Shown piece after piece: positions 8,357 to 16,961 of a stretch of 27,615 nucleotides of DNA. A program made the translations under genes and the position numbers. The stretch comes from an uncultured Clostridia bacterium (GTDB taxonomy: Bacteria > Bacillota > Clostridia > TANB77 > CAG-508): contig CARUQW010000009.1 in assembly GCA_949077355.1 (NCBI GenBank), forward strand, positions 8,843-36,457. The letters are read 5' to 3'. The notes beneath the pieces were generated by a model. The model saw only the letters and a list, made by a program, of their open reading frames with translations. It had not been told where the DNA came from and made no database searches. Position 1 is the stretch's first letter, and every line of letters starts with the position of its first letter.

Positions 8357-9873
8357 AAAATTTCCCCTCTTATTTTATTAATTGGTTTCTTAACTAATTC
8401 TCTTTCATAGTTATTCATTCCAAATATATACATCATAATACCATATATTATACAATATAGTACTATTTTAATTCCTAATGTTATTATTGTATTGGAAATA
8501 ATAATGCTGTTTATCATTATTCCTATGGCTACTACAAGTCCTACTGGTATACACATTTTTAGTATATTCTTCCAAAATTGAATTATATCAATTCCAACTT
8601 TTCTTTGGTAATATATATTTAATATTAATCCTTGTCCTAACAATAATGAAATAGCGGTTCCAATTGCTACTCCTACTCCTTCATAAATTTTAGCCAATGA
8701 AATACTTATTATTATATTTATTATTGCAATAAAGATAAATATTATTGTTCTATACTTATATAAGTTTTTGGCTTGCAATATGCTTAATCCTATATTTTGT
8801 ATTAGTGGTATCGTTACTGGTATCATTAATATACATGCAATTATGTATGTATTTTCATAACCTGGACCTGCCCATAAATTAATAAATTGTTTTCCAAATA
8901 ATACAAAACCTGTCATAATAAGTGCCATTAATAGAAATTGAATTCTTCCTGTACTTATAAATATATTGGTAAATTCTTTATTACTAGCTTGATTATCTTC
9001 CATCTTTGTAATTTTAGGCAACATGATACCACTTATTGCAGTAGAAAAATTCATATACAGAGTATTTAGCTGACCTGCTACAGCATATATAGCGGTTGCA
9101 ACTGTTCCTGCTACCGAACCTAATATAAATTGATCTAAACTCCAATTCACCTTATCTATTATTTGGTTTAGAAATATGTAAAATGAATATTTAAATATTT
9201 CTTTTAGCAATATAAAGTCAAATCCTTTAAACTTTAATTTAACTTTTAATTTTTTAACACATACTACGCTATTTAATACTAAGCATATGGCATTAACAAT
9301 CGTAATTACTACTACCATGGCAATCGCTTTATACCCCATATATAATAATGGAATCATAATAAATGGTTGTAATAATATTTGAATTATCTTTATTACTTTA
9401 CTAATAATAAATTCTTCATGTGCTACTAGTATATTTCCAAATATACTTAGTGGGAATGTCATTGCTAGATTTAATGTCAATATTAACATCATTGTTTTTG
9501 CTTCTGTTATTTCAGCTGCTGTCATTGCGTTTCCAAACATGTTATTTACATTAAAATACAATACAATTCCTATTAAAGTTGCTATCAATCCAATTATACA
9601 ATAAATTGTGAAAAACATTCCATGTAATTTATTTTCTTTTTGTTTATCTTTTTGATTAATATATCTTGCTGTATAAATTATAATAGCATTTCCAAATCCC
9701 ATATCCATAATCGTAAGATATGATACAATAGAATTCACAATGGAATACAATCCATATTGTGATTGGCCTAACTTTCTAATAAGAAATGGTGTATATAGAA
9801 TACCAATTATCATATTTAAAAAAATCACTATATAGGATAAAATAACACCAATTTTTCTTTGATTCTTTTTCAT
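8353..9873 (-). CDS. Wzx-type oligosaccharide flippase
   Basis: This is an integral membrane protein of 506 residues with about 12-14 hydrophobic helices along its whole length, as in the MOP/PST flippase superfamily. The N-terminus (GVILSYIVIFLNMIIGILY, then TPFLIRKLGQSQYGLYSIV) is characteristic of capsule and O-antigen Wzx proteins. It should move the undecaprenyl-pyrophosphate-linked repeat unit, begun by PglC, across the membrane to the EpsG-type polymerase. Start ATG with GGAAGGAAA upstream, 18 nt after the pyruvyl transferase gene. It overlaps the FrhB-like gene by 4 nt. The exact substrate cannot be read from sequence. Confidence 0.92.
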   Translation of the reverse strand: MKKNQRKIGVILSYIVIFLNMIIGILYTPFLIRKLGQSQYGLYSIVNSIVSYLTIMDMGFGNAIIIYTARYINQKDKQKENKLHGMFFTIYCIIGLIATLIGIVLYFNVNNMFGNAMTAAEITEAKTMMLILTLNLAMTFPLSIFGNILVAHEEFIISKVIKIIQILLQPFIMIPLLYMGYKAIAMVVVITIVNAICLVLNSVVCVKKLKVKLKFKGFDFILLKEIFKYSFYIFLNQIIDKVNWSLDQFILGSVAGTVATAIYAVAGQLNTLYMNFSTAISGIMLPKITKMEDNQASNKEFTNIFISTGRIQFLLMALIMTGFVLFGKQFINLWAGPGYENTYIIACILMIPVTIPLIQNIGLSILQAKNLYKYRTIIFIFIAIINIIISISLAKIYEGVGVAIGTAISLLLGQGLILNIYYQRKVGIDIIQFWKNILKMCIPVGLVVAIGIMINSIIISNTIITLGIKIVLYCIIYGIMMYIFGMNNYERELVKKPINKIRGEIL

Positions 9874-9891
9874 ATTTTCCTTCCTAATTTT

Positions 9892-10929
9892 CTATGCTAA
9901 AGCATTTTTTAAAAAATCTATAGATTTTTTTCTTTCTTTTTCTAATTGCTGGTATACTTTATTATAATCAATTTTCGAATTCAAATCAATTTCGTTTATA
10001 TTTGTATCACTTTCTATTATTCTATCTTTTAAATCTAAAATTTCTAATAAGTCATATATTCTTGAATTCATTTTGCCTCTTGTAAATACCCAAAAATCTT
10101 TTTTATATAATATTGAAAATACCATCCCATGGAATGAGTTTGTTACAACATATTTAGCATTTTTTATTAATCCCACAAATTCTTTTGGTCCAGCATCATT
10201 TATATTAGTAATTTCATTTTTAAAATTCTTTTTATAGTATATCTCCGTTATACCGATATTCAACTTTTCTGATATGCTGTCAATATTGTCTAATATATTT
10301 CTATCAGCTCCTAAAGTATAAGAAAATATATAGTCTTTCTTAATATTAGGTGTTTTAGCAATTTCATCCCATTCATTACAATTTAATAATAATGTAGGAT
10401 CTAAGACATTTTCAATTTTATTCTTTGTTAATGGTTGGTATAATTTTACACCTGTATTTTCTCTTATTGAAATAGCATCAAATCTATCTAACAATTGACT
10501 TATTTGTTGTTTTTCTTGTTCTTCTATAGTATCTCTTCCTATACTTGCTGCATAGGAAATTTTCTTAGCCTTTTTTACAAAATCTAAAAAGAAGATTTTT
10601 CTTTCTTCTAATGGAATCTGTTGATTCCAAATCTGGTCACTTCCTGCAATATAAGCATCACATTTCCATTTTTCTTCTTTCAACATAGAGCTATCTTTTA
10701 TTTTTTCTGTTAAATTCAAAAACTCTCTCCTAAACTTCTTGAATTTTTTATTTCTGCTATGATATACCGCCTTTTTAATCATATCTTTTAGATTCATTTT
10801 TGAAGATTTGACAAGATAATTTATATTTATAGTATCCTTATTTAATTCTTTTAGTTTTCGATTTAACGCATAAGCTTGAAGCATTCCTCCATAATTATTT
10901 CCTAATAAAGTTATAATTCCTACTTTCAT
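9892..10929 (-). CDS. Polysaccharide pyruvyl transferase family protein
   Basis: This cytoplasmic enzyme (345 residues) of the CsaB/polysaccharide pyruvyl transferase family transfers pyruvate from phosphoenolpyruvate to a sugar as a ketal, adding negative charge to the glycan. Motifs seen are MKVGIITLLGNNYGGMLQAY at the N-terminus, IAGSDQIWNQ, DPTLLL and VVTNSFHGMVFSI with the conserved SFHG. The frame extends to 10986, overlapping the upstream GT2 gene. The ATG at 10929 has AGGAGA 7 nt before it and begins the family's usual first strand, so I use that start. It is 16 nt after the GT2 gene. The pairing with an FrhB-like gene two positions downstream is a recurring arrangement in other polysaccharide loci. 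Confidence 0.9.
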   Translation of the reverse strand: MKVGIITLLGNNYGGMLQAYALNRKLKELNKDTININYLVKSSKMNLKDMIKKAVYHSRNKKFKKFRREFLNLTEKIKDSSMLKEEKWKCDAYIAGSDQIWNQQIPLEERKIFFLDFVKKAKKISYAASIGRDTIEEQEKQQISQLLDRFDAISIRENTGVKLYQPLTKNKIENVLDPTLLLNCNEWDEIAKTPNIKKDYIFSYTLGADRNILDNIDSISEKLNIGITEIYYKKNFKNEITNINDAGPKEFVGLIKNAKYVVTNSFHGMVFSILYKKDFWVFTRGKMNSRIYDLLEILDLKDRIIESDTNINEIDLNSKIDYNKVYQQLEKERKKSIDFLKNALA

Positions 10930-10945
10930 TTTTTTCTCCTGCTTT

Positions 10946-11812
10946 CTATATTTTTCTATATCGTTTTCTGTATACAATACTTGCAAATGGTATTAGAATT
11001 GATGTTAGAATTGGATTAACTGATTTTTTAATATATCCTTTATTATGTGCTAACCAATTTCCTAATATATACTGCATGTTTGCTCTCAACTTTGTTTTAA
11101 AGTTTTTAGCAACTTGCATTCTTTGTCTTGCATATAATATATATCCTTTTGGGTTATCTTTCATTAATTTTCTTACATTGGCAGTATATCCATCTGGTAA
11201 ATATTCACAAATATAAAGTTTCTTATTTAATAAATACATTTTTCCTTCTAAATCCAATTTATCGTATAGATACGTTTCTGGTATAAATTTTTCTCCTTCT
11301 ATTTTAGGAAATTCATATTTTTTTATAACTCCTGTTTTATATATTAGCATTGTATCACCACTAAATCCATAATTTTCATATAAATCCATCAAAGTAGAAT
11401 ATTCTATACCTTTTGGCATCAATGTTTCTATCTCTTTTTGATTTTCAGTAACTTTTGGGCAAACCATTCCTATACATTTATTGTTTTCTATCTGTTTCCA
11501 TGTTTCTATAATTGTTTCTATTGCATCTTTTTCTAAATAATCATCAGAATCAACACATACAAATAATTCTCCATTCGCCTCTTTTACTCCTTTGTTATGT
11601 GCTATCATCTTCCCTTGATTTTCTTGCCTATAATATCTAATTCCTATTCTATTTTCTAATTTCCATTGTTTTATTATTTCTTCTGTAGCGTCTATTGAAC
11701 CATCATCTACTACTATCCATTCAAAATCTTTATTTGTTTGCTCTAATAAACTTTCATATAACCTTTGAATAATATATGCTCTATTGTACGTAGGTGTAAA
11801 TATTGTTATCAT
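10946..11812 (-). CDS. Family 2 glycosyltransferase
   Basis: This inverting GT-A fold glycosyltransferase (288 residues) would add one sugar to the lipid-linked repeat unit on the cytoplasmic face. MITIFTPTYNRAYIIQRLYE opens the nucleotide-binding domain, VVDDGS holds the uridine-contacting aspartates and CVDSDDYL is the metal-binding DxD region. The first in-frame initiator is TTG at 11818, only 3 nt after the AGGAG site. The ATG at 11812 has correct spacing (9 nt) and matches family N-termini. Donor and acceptor are unknown. It lies 12 nt after the polymerase gene. Confidence 0.92.
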   Translation of the reverse strand: MITIFTPTYNRAYIIQRLYESLLEQTNKDFEWIVVDDGSIDATEEIIKQWKLENRIGIRYYRQENQGKMIAHNKGVKEANGELFVCVDSDDYLEKDAIETIIETWKQIENNKCIGMVCPKVTENQKEIETLMPKGIEYSTLMDLYENYGFSGDTMLIYKTGVIKKYEFPKIEGEKFIPETYLYDKLDLEGKMYLLNKKLYICEYLPDGYTANVRKLMKDNPKGYILYARQRMQVAKNFKTKLRANMQYILGNWLAHNKGYIKKSVNPILTSILIPFASIVYRKRYRKI

Positions 11813-11824
11813 TTTCAACTTCTC

Positions 11825-12964
11825 CTATTTTTCTTCTATAATTGAAATACTTTCTTGTAAATAGGACCTATATGGAAGCATTCCTCCATTATCAAATAAT
11901 ATGATAAATCTATAGAATCCTAATAAACATATAGCTATTGTAATTCCTTGTAGTGGCAGATAATACTTTTTATTTTTAATTCTACATAAATAATCTATCA
12001 AAACTGCATAGGTAAATAAAAAATAATCCTTTTCTCTTGTTAAAATTTCATAGCCTCTAAATATCGTAAATAAAGGTAATAATACTAAAAATAGTTTTAT
12101 GATAAATTCCGCATTTTTATCTTGTTCTATTATTTTTGAATAATTTATGATTATTAAAAACATAATTGTAAAATATTCTATTGTATGTAAATAACTGATT
12201 CCTGTTGTAGTTGTTGCATTAATCAAGTTGCTCGCTTTTTGTGCAGCAGTTTCTGTGCTAAATAAGTTTATAAATCCTTGGAAAGGTGCCAAAATAGGAA
12301 TCTTTAAAATACTCACTAATAAAGTAGGAATAAAAATACAATTTAATATAATTAGTCTTTTTTTGGTGAGTTTTATTTTACTTACTCCATATATTGCAAA
12401 TAATAATAATGCACCATTATGAAATGTTGTTGCTAACAAACAACATAGAAAATAAGGAATTAGTTTTTTGTTTTCAATAAAACGCAACGATATGAAAAAT
12501 ATAGCAATAGTTATTGACTGTCTTAAACTAATAAAAGTATCATAAAAAAACATTTTATATAAAAATACAATAATTAGTAAATTAAAATTCTTTGTATATC
12601 TTTTTAATCCTACATACATGCACGTATAAAATAGAATGGAATGTATTAATGTAAATCCAAAAAAATTAAATCCTACACTTTTTATAATACTGCAGAAAAA
12701 TAGATATCCTTTTTCTGCTCCGAAGGTTCCATATATATTGTGTATTGTTGAGAAGTCAAAATCTTGAATTGTTGGTATTACTTCAAACATATTCTTGTAT
12801 ATAGAATAGTCTGTTCCTCCTAAATAGTATCTTGTCCCAGAAACAATACATAATACTATCAATGTTCCAATTTCAAATATCTTTTTTTCTTTTTCTTCTT
12901 TTATTAAATTATTTAAAATCAGCATTATTACACAGAATATAAATATTCCTATATAAAAATACAT
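11825..12964 (-). CDS. EpsG/Wzy-type polysaccharide polymerase
   Basis: This 379-residue membrane protein has about ten hydrophobic helices and the loop GTRYYLGGTDYSIYKNMF near residues 44-61. The GTDY signature with the following Tyr is typical of the EpsG family of Wzy-like polymerases in Gram-positive capsule and exopolysaccharide loci. It would join repeat units on the outer face of the membrane after Wzx export. The start overlaps no gene and lies 1 nt after the stop of the preceding GT4 gene, with GGGAGAG within that gene's end as ribosome site. It is the only polymerase candidate here. Confidence 0.88.
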   Translation of the reverse strand: MYFYIGIFIFCVIMLILNNLIKEEKEKKIFEIGTLIVLCIVSGTRYYLGGTDYSIYKNMFEVIPTIQDFDFSTIHNIYGTFGAEKGYLFFCSIIKSVGFNFFGFTLIHSILFYTCMYVGLKRYTKNFNLLIIVFLYKMFFYDTFISLRQSITIAIFFISLRFIENKKLIPYFLCCLLATTFHNGALLLFAIYGVSKIKLTKKRLIILNCIFIPTLLVSILKIPILAPFQGFINLFSTETAAQKASNLINATTTTGISYLHTIEYFTIMFLIIINYSKIIEQDKNAEFIIKLFLVLLPLFTIFRGYEILTREKDYFLFTYAVLIDYLCRIKNKKYYLPLQGITIAICLLGFYRFIILFDNGGMLPYRSYLQESISIIEEK

Positions 12965-12965
12965 T

Positions 12966-14009
12966 TTACTCTCCCTTCATCATACATTGATAATATATAT
13001 CATTTAAGTTTTTTATATATTCATCAATATTATTCATCTCTTGTGCTCTTTTTATTGATTTTAAGCTTTTCTTTTTATAGTATTCTTCATTTTGTAATAA
13101 TAAAGTAAGTTCTTGCAATATTTCTTTTGTATTATTGGTTGTTTTGCCACATTGTTCTGTTACGATGTCTGGTATTCCTCCTACTTTAGTAGCAACGACT
13201 GGAACTCCTAAGGTTAAAGCTTCTATCGCTACCATTCCATATCCCTCCCATTTTGATGTCATACATAGTATTTTAGCATTTTTTAAAATAGCATATGGAT
13301 TTTCTACAAAACCTTTCATTGTAATAACATTTTGTAAGTTATATTTTTCTATTTCTTTTCTACAAGTTTCTTTTAATATTCCTTCTCCAAGAATTGCTGC
13401 TTTTACTTTTATTTTTTTATTTAATTCATTTATTAATTCTATAAAACCTTGTGGATTCTTTTCTTGTGTTAGTCTTCCAATAAAAATAATGTCATATTTT
13501 TCTTCTGTATTTTCCTGCTCTGCTTTATTTTTTACTTCTTGAATGTCTATTGGATTTCCAATTATCTGTGTTTTTTTCTTTATCGCTTTTTTAAATTTAT
13601 ATTCCTCTATAATACTTTTGGAAACTACTAGTATTTTATTATATTTCATGGAAGATAATAAATAAGAAATGGAATAAATATTAATTTTCTTTATCCATGA
13701 CGCATTATTATGAATATGTGAAATTATTTTTTTCTTTTTAGAAGCTAATGCACAAATAACACTAGTTGTAAAATCATGTGCATGAATTATATCTGGATTG
13801 TATTTTTTTATAACTTTTCTTATTTCCTTTATTGAAACTTTCTTTATTGGTTCAAATTTTATTTTACTTTCTTCCAAATAATTTCTAATTGATCCTTCCA
13901 AAGCTACATATACAATATCATTTTTTTGTTTCATTTTATTTATAATTGTAATTGCTACTTTTTCTGCTCCTGAATAGCTTCCTGTATTCAATACATGTAT
14001 AATCTTCAT
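12966..14009 (-). CDS. Family 4 glycosyltransferase
   Basis: This is a GT-B fold retaining glycosyltransferase of about 347 residues. MKIIHVLNTGSYSGAEKVAI is the usual N-terminal acceptor-side start. IIFIGRLTQEKNPQGFIELI opens the donor domain and WEGYGMVAIEALTLGVPVVA contains the E-x7-E nucleotide-sugar motif. An in-frame ATG at 14024 has no ribosome site. The ATG at 14009 has a weak one (GTAGAG) and fits the family N-terminus, so I prefer it, with moderate certainty. The donor sugar cannot be read from sequence. The gene sits between the acetyltransferase and the polymerase, 25 nt and 1 nt away. Confidence 0.9.
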   Translation of the reverse strand: MKIIHVLNTGSYSGAEKVAITIINKMKQKNDIVYVALEGSIRNYLEESKIKFEPIKKVSIKEIRKVIKKYNPDIIHAHDFTTSVICALASKKKKIISHIHNNASWIKKINIYSISYLLSSMKYNKILVVSKSIIEEYKFKKAIKKKTQIIGNPIDIQEVKNKAEQENTEEKYDIIFIGRLTQEKNPQGFIELINELNKKIKVKAAILGEGILKETCRKEIEKYNLQNVITMKGFVENPYAILKNAKILCMTSKWEGYGMVAIEALTLGVPVVATKVGGIPDIVTEQCGKTTNNTKEILQELTLLLQNEEYYKKKSLKSIKRAQEMNNIDEYIKNLNDIYYQCMMKGE

Positions 14010-14034
14010 TTTCTCTACTTTCATTACTTATTTT

Positions 14035-14580
14035 TTATTCTATAAAGCAAATCCCATATTTCTGACTTGCTTTTTTTAATTCTTCTTTTTTTTCTCCTGT
14101 AACTTTTTGCCTTGTTGTATATTCTTGTCCAAAACAATTTTGACTATTTTGCAATTTTACTAATTTTTTTTGATATTCATCTACTGTGCCAATTTTTACT
14201 GCTGGATTTCCTGCAACAATTGTGTTTGCTGGTACATCTTTTGTAACAATACTTCCTGCTCCTATAATTGCATTTTCTCCAATTTCTACATTAGGTAATA
14301 TTGTTACATTGGCTCCTACAAATACATTGTCATGAATTATAATTTTTCCAAATTTTGCTTTATCGATTAACTTTTTTGAGCTTGCATCATGAGCTAATAA
14401 AGTAACTCTAATTGAAAAAGTTACGTTATCTCCTATTTCTATCAAAAAACAATGTGTTGGGTCAATAAAACAGCCTTGCTGTTTACTAAAATTTTTACCT
14501 ATTTTCAATCCTCTTTTTTCCAATATTTTAATTGGCACTTCTCTATTTATTAATGATATAATATCTTTTATAATACTCAT
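14035..14580 (-). CDS. Left-handed beta-helix O-acetyltransferase
   Basis: This 181-residue protein is of the hexapeptide-repeat acyltransferase superfamily, closest in layout to maltose/serine/WcaF-type O-acetyltransferases. Hexad repeats run from about residue 45 to 135 (for example VFVGANVTILPNVEIGENAI and IIGAGSIVTKDVP). The probable catalytic histidine is in LLAHDASSKK and the usual GNPAVKIG ends the helix. About 45 basic, polar residues follow. It should use acetyl-CoA to acetylate a sugar of the repeat unit. It lacks the N-terminal UDP-sugar-binding domain of PglD, so it is unlikely to replace the frameshifted pglD. Start ATG directly after the GT4 stop (TAAATG), with AAAAGGAAA before it. 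Confidence 0.88.
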   Translation of the reverse strand: MSIIKDIISLINREVPIKILEKRGLKIGKNFSKQQGCFIDPTHCFLIEIGDNVTFSIRVTLLAHDASSKKLIDKAKFGKIIIHDNVFVGANVTILPNVEIGENAIIGAGSIVTKDVPANTIVAGNPAVKIGTVDEYQKKLVKLQNSQNCFGQEYTTRQKVTGEKKEELKKASQKYGICFIE

Positions 14581-15702
14581 TTATATTTCCTTTTCTTTTA
14601 ATTCATATATCGTTTTGACTTCTTCTAGCACTTCTTTCATTTGATATTTTAGAGTACTTTTATATGAATTCCCTTTGAATTTTTCTTTTTTCTCATTATT
14701 CTTCATCATGTTTTTTATCTTTTCTATAAGTTCCTTTGAATTATTTTTTACTATATAACCGTTTACGTTATTTTCAACCAATTCTCTGTGTCCTCTATTA
14801 TCAGTTGCAATAATGGGTAATTTCTTATACATTGCTTCCATTATATTTACAGGCAGTCCTTCCCTTATGCTAGATGCTAAGTAAATATCTGTAATTGATA
14901 ACAGCTCATTAATGTCATTTCTTTTTCCTAATAATTTTATATTATTTTCTAAGCTTTGCTTTTTTATTATTTTTTGGTATTCTTCTGCTAATGGTCCAGT
15001 GCCTACTAATAACAACTTTATATTAGGAAATTCTTTTTTCAGCTCTTTTATTGCTTCTATTAACAAAATTTGATTCTTATTTTTATTAAGTTCGGCTACA
15101 TAAGAAAAGACGATATCGTTTTTATTAATTCCTAATTCTCTTCTTTTATCATTTTTTTCATCTTCTAACAATTCTTTTTGGAACTTCTCTGTATTCATTC
15201 CAACACCATTAATATGTTCTATTCTTTTTGCTTTTATTTTCTTCCTAGCTAATATAAAATCTTCTTCTGTTATAGTTATTAAACAATCTGTCCACTTTGC
15301 GCATATCTTCTCTATGGGATAATAAATAATCCAATTTAATAATGGCGCTCCTTTATAAAAATGGAAACCATGTGCTGTATAAATTACTTTCGTTCCTTTT
15401 TTTCTTGCCCTTCTAGCTGCTAATCTTGTTAGAACTCCTCCTACTGGTGTGTGACAATGAACTATTTCATATTGGTTATTATTAATAATTTTCTTTAATT
15501 CTTTGTATGTCTTCAAGTTATTTTTTTTCAGAGGAAATCTTTCAAATGGTAAATTATAATGTTTGTCGCAAAATTCTATTTTTTCCTCTCCTCTGCTTGC
15601 CACATGGACTTCATAGCCTTGTTCTTTAAACCATTTTAAATATGGAATATGAAAAGTATTAATATGTTTCGTTATGGTTGCTACAAATAAAACCTTTTTC
15701 AC
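14581..15702 (-). CDS. EpsD-like family 4 glycosyltransferase
   Basis: This is a GT-B glycosyltransferase of 373 residues, starting at GTG with AAGGAGA 6 nt upstream. KKVLFVATITKHINTFHIPY, HCHTPVGGVLTRLAARRARK and YTAHGFHFYKGAPLLN are typical of the EpsD/PglA-type enzymes that follow a bacillosamine phosphoglycosyl transferase. SSIREGLPVNIMEAMYKKLP holds the donor-binding E-x7-E. Its position right after the pglF-E-C-D genes makes it the best candidate to add the second sugar to undecaprenyl-PP-diNAcBac. That step is inference, based on the Bacillus subtilis eps and Campylobacter pgl pathways. It is 15 nt from the end of pglD. Confidence 0.9.
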   Translation of the reverse strand: MKKVLFVATITKHINTFHIPYLKWFKEQGYEVHVASRGEEKIEFCDKHYNLPFERFPLKKNNLKTYKELKKIINNNQYEIVHCHTPVGGVLTRLAARRARKKGTKVIYTAHGFHFYKGAPLLNWIIYYPIEKICAKWTDCLITITEEDFILARKKIKAKRIEHINGVGMNTEKFQKELLEDEKNDKRRELGINKNDIVFSYVAELNKNKNQILLIEAIKELKKEFPNIKLLLVGTGPLAEEYQKIIKKQSLENNIKLLGKRNDINELLSITDIYLASSIREGLPVNIMEAMYKKLPIIATDNRGHRELVENNVNGYIVKNNSKELIEKIKNMMKNNEKKEKFKGNSYKSTLKYQMKEVLEEVKTIYELKEKEI

Positions 15703-15717
15703 TTTTCTCTCCTTGTC

Positions 15718-16342
15718 TCAATTTAACTTTCTTGCAGGAATTCCTATATAAGTTCCTTCTTCTTCAATATCTTTTATTACTACTGCTCCTGCACCTATAA
15801 TACATTTTTCTTTCACTTGAACATTGTTTTTTACAATAGCTCCTGCTCCTATATGTGTAAATTCCCCCACTTTTACTGTACCGGCATAAGGTGGCATTCG
15901 GAGAAACATGCACATAATCCTCTATTTTATTGTCATGTTCTACCACAGCTCCTGTATTAATAATACAATTCTTTCCTATTTTAGTATTAGAATTGATACA
16001 TGCATTTGCCATAATAGCTGTTCCTTCTCCAATTTGTACTGCCATACCTATATTGCTATTTGGATGAATTGCAGTATAATAGTTTAAATTGTATTTTTCA
16101 TAAATCATTTTTCTAGTATAATTATTTCCTATTGCTATTATAAAGCATAACTCTTTGTTCTCTTTTTGTAAATTGACACATTCTTCTATCTTCCCCAAGA
16201 CCTGATGATTTTCTACTATATTAGTTTTCTTTTCCAAATTGTCATCTAGAAAGCCTAATAATTTATCTCCAGATTTTATAACAATATCTGCAATTACTTT
16301 ACCATGACCACCTGCTCCTATTATTATTACTTCTTTAGGCAT
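15718..16342 (-). pseudogene. pglD: PglD-type UDP-sugar N-acetyltransferase with a single-base frameshift
   Basis: PglD acetylates the 4-amino group of UDP-4-amino-6-deoxy-GlcNAc to give UDP-diNAcBac. The N-terminal Rossmann part (MPKEVIIIGAGGHGKVIADI) binds the UDP-sugar. A left-handed beta helix follows with NTGAVVEHDNKIEDYVHVSP, where His136 would be catalytic. As sequenced the frame is lost after Cys153: one extra base at 15883-15884 (GG on the plus strand, minus-strand TGCCGGT) shifts translation into a nonsense tail ending at 15764. Removing it gives ATLCGTVKVGEFTHIGAG and restores 207 residues ending at 15718 in IGIPARKLN. As read, the 192-residue product lacks the C-terminal helix coils that form the acetyl-CoA site. 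The start overlaps pglC by 8 nt. A sequencing error is the simplest alternative to a true mutation. Confidence 0.88.
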
Positions 16343-16955
16343 TTATTTTCTCCTTATTTCCTTTGAATTTTTCCATTGTTTCTGTATTATTACCTGAAAT
16401 TCCTTCTTTTTTTAATACTTTTCCTATTGTCTTTATTATTATTTTTACATCTTTAAAAAGTGTAATTTTTTGTATGTATTCAATATCTTCTTTAAATTTT
16501 TCCTCCCAAGTAATAGAATTTCTACCACTTATTTGTGCCAACCCTGTAAGCCCTGGTCTAACATCATGTCTATGTTTTTGTTCTTCATTATAGAGTGGTA
16601 AATATTCTACCAGTAATGGCCTTGGCCCTACAATTGCCATATCTCCCTTTATAATATTCACTAATTCTGGTAATTCATCTAAACTAGTACTTCTTAAAAA
16701 TTTACCGAATTTTGTTAATCTTTTTTCATCTGGGAATAGTTTACCATTTTCATCTCTTTCATCTGTCATAGTTCTAAATTTATATAAAGTAAAAATTTTT
16801 TCATCTTTCCCTGGTCTTTCTTGCTTAAAAATGGCTGGTCTTCCTAACTTCACTCTAACTAATAAATAAATTATTAGCATAATTGGCATTAATACAATAA
16901 ATGCAATTAAACTTAATAAAAAATCTAATATTCTTTTTATATATTTTGCATACAT
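16335..16955 (-). CDS. pglC: PglC-type monotopic phosphoglycosyl transferase
   Basis: PglC transfers phospho-diNAcBac from UDP-diNAcBac to undecaprenyl phosphate, the committed step of the lipid-linked glycan. At 206 residues this is the minimal form, without the extra membrane domains of WbaP/WcaJ. The N-terminal hydrophobic re-entrant segment (about 8-34) has its helix-breaking proline at 24. ERPGKDEKIFTLYKFRTM follows, then the catalytic SLDELPEL with Asp93-Glu94, the same numbering as in Campylobacter PglC, and VGPRPLLVEYLP and RPGLTGLAQISGRN. A GGGAG site precedes the ATG. Sitting between pglE and pglD, its substrate is very likely UDP-diNAcBac. EpsL of Bacillus subtilis is the Gram-positive counterpart. 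Confidence 0.95.
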   Translation of the reverse strand: MYAKYIKRILDFLLSLIAFIVLMPIMLIIYLLVRVKLGRPAIFKQERPGKDEKIFTLYKFRTMTDERDENGKLFPDEKRLTKFGKFLRSTSLDELPELVNIIKGDMAIVGPRPLLVEYLPLYNEEQKHRHDVRPGLTGLAQISGRNSITWEEKFKEDIEYIQKITLFKDVKIIIKTIGKVLKKEGISGNNTETMEKFKGNKEKINA

Positions 16956-16961
16956 TACTAT

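Noticed and set aside
13135..13542. 135-residue plus-strand open frame inside the GT4 gene
   Set aside because: It is an antisense shadow of a well-supported glycosyltransferase. Other plus-strand frames in the window were rejected for the same reason.
14035..14580. Hexapeptide acetyltransferase as a functional substitute for the frameshifted pglD
   Set aside because: It lacks the N-terminal UDP-sugar-binding domain and has the O-acetyltransferase layout, so substitution is unlikely.
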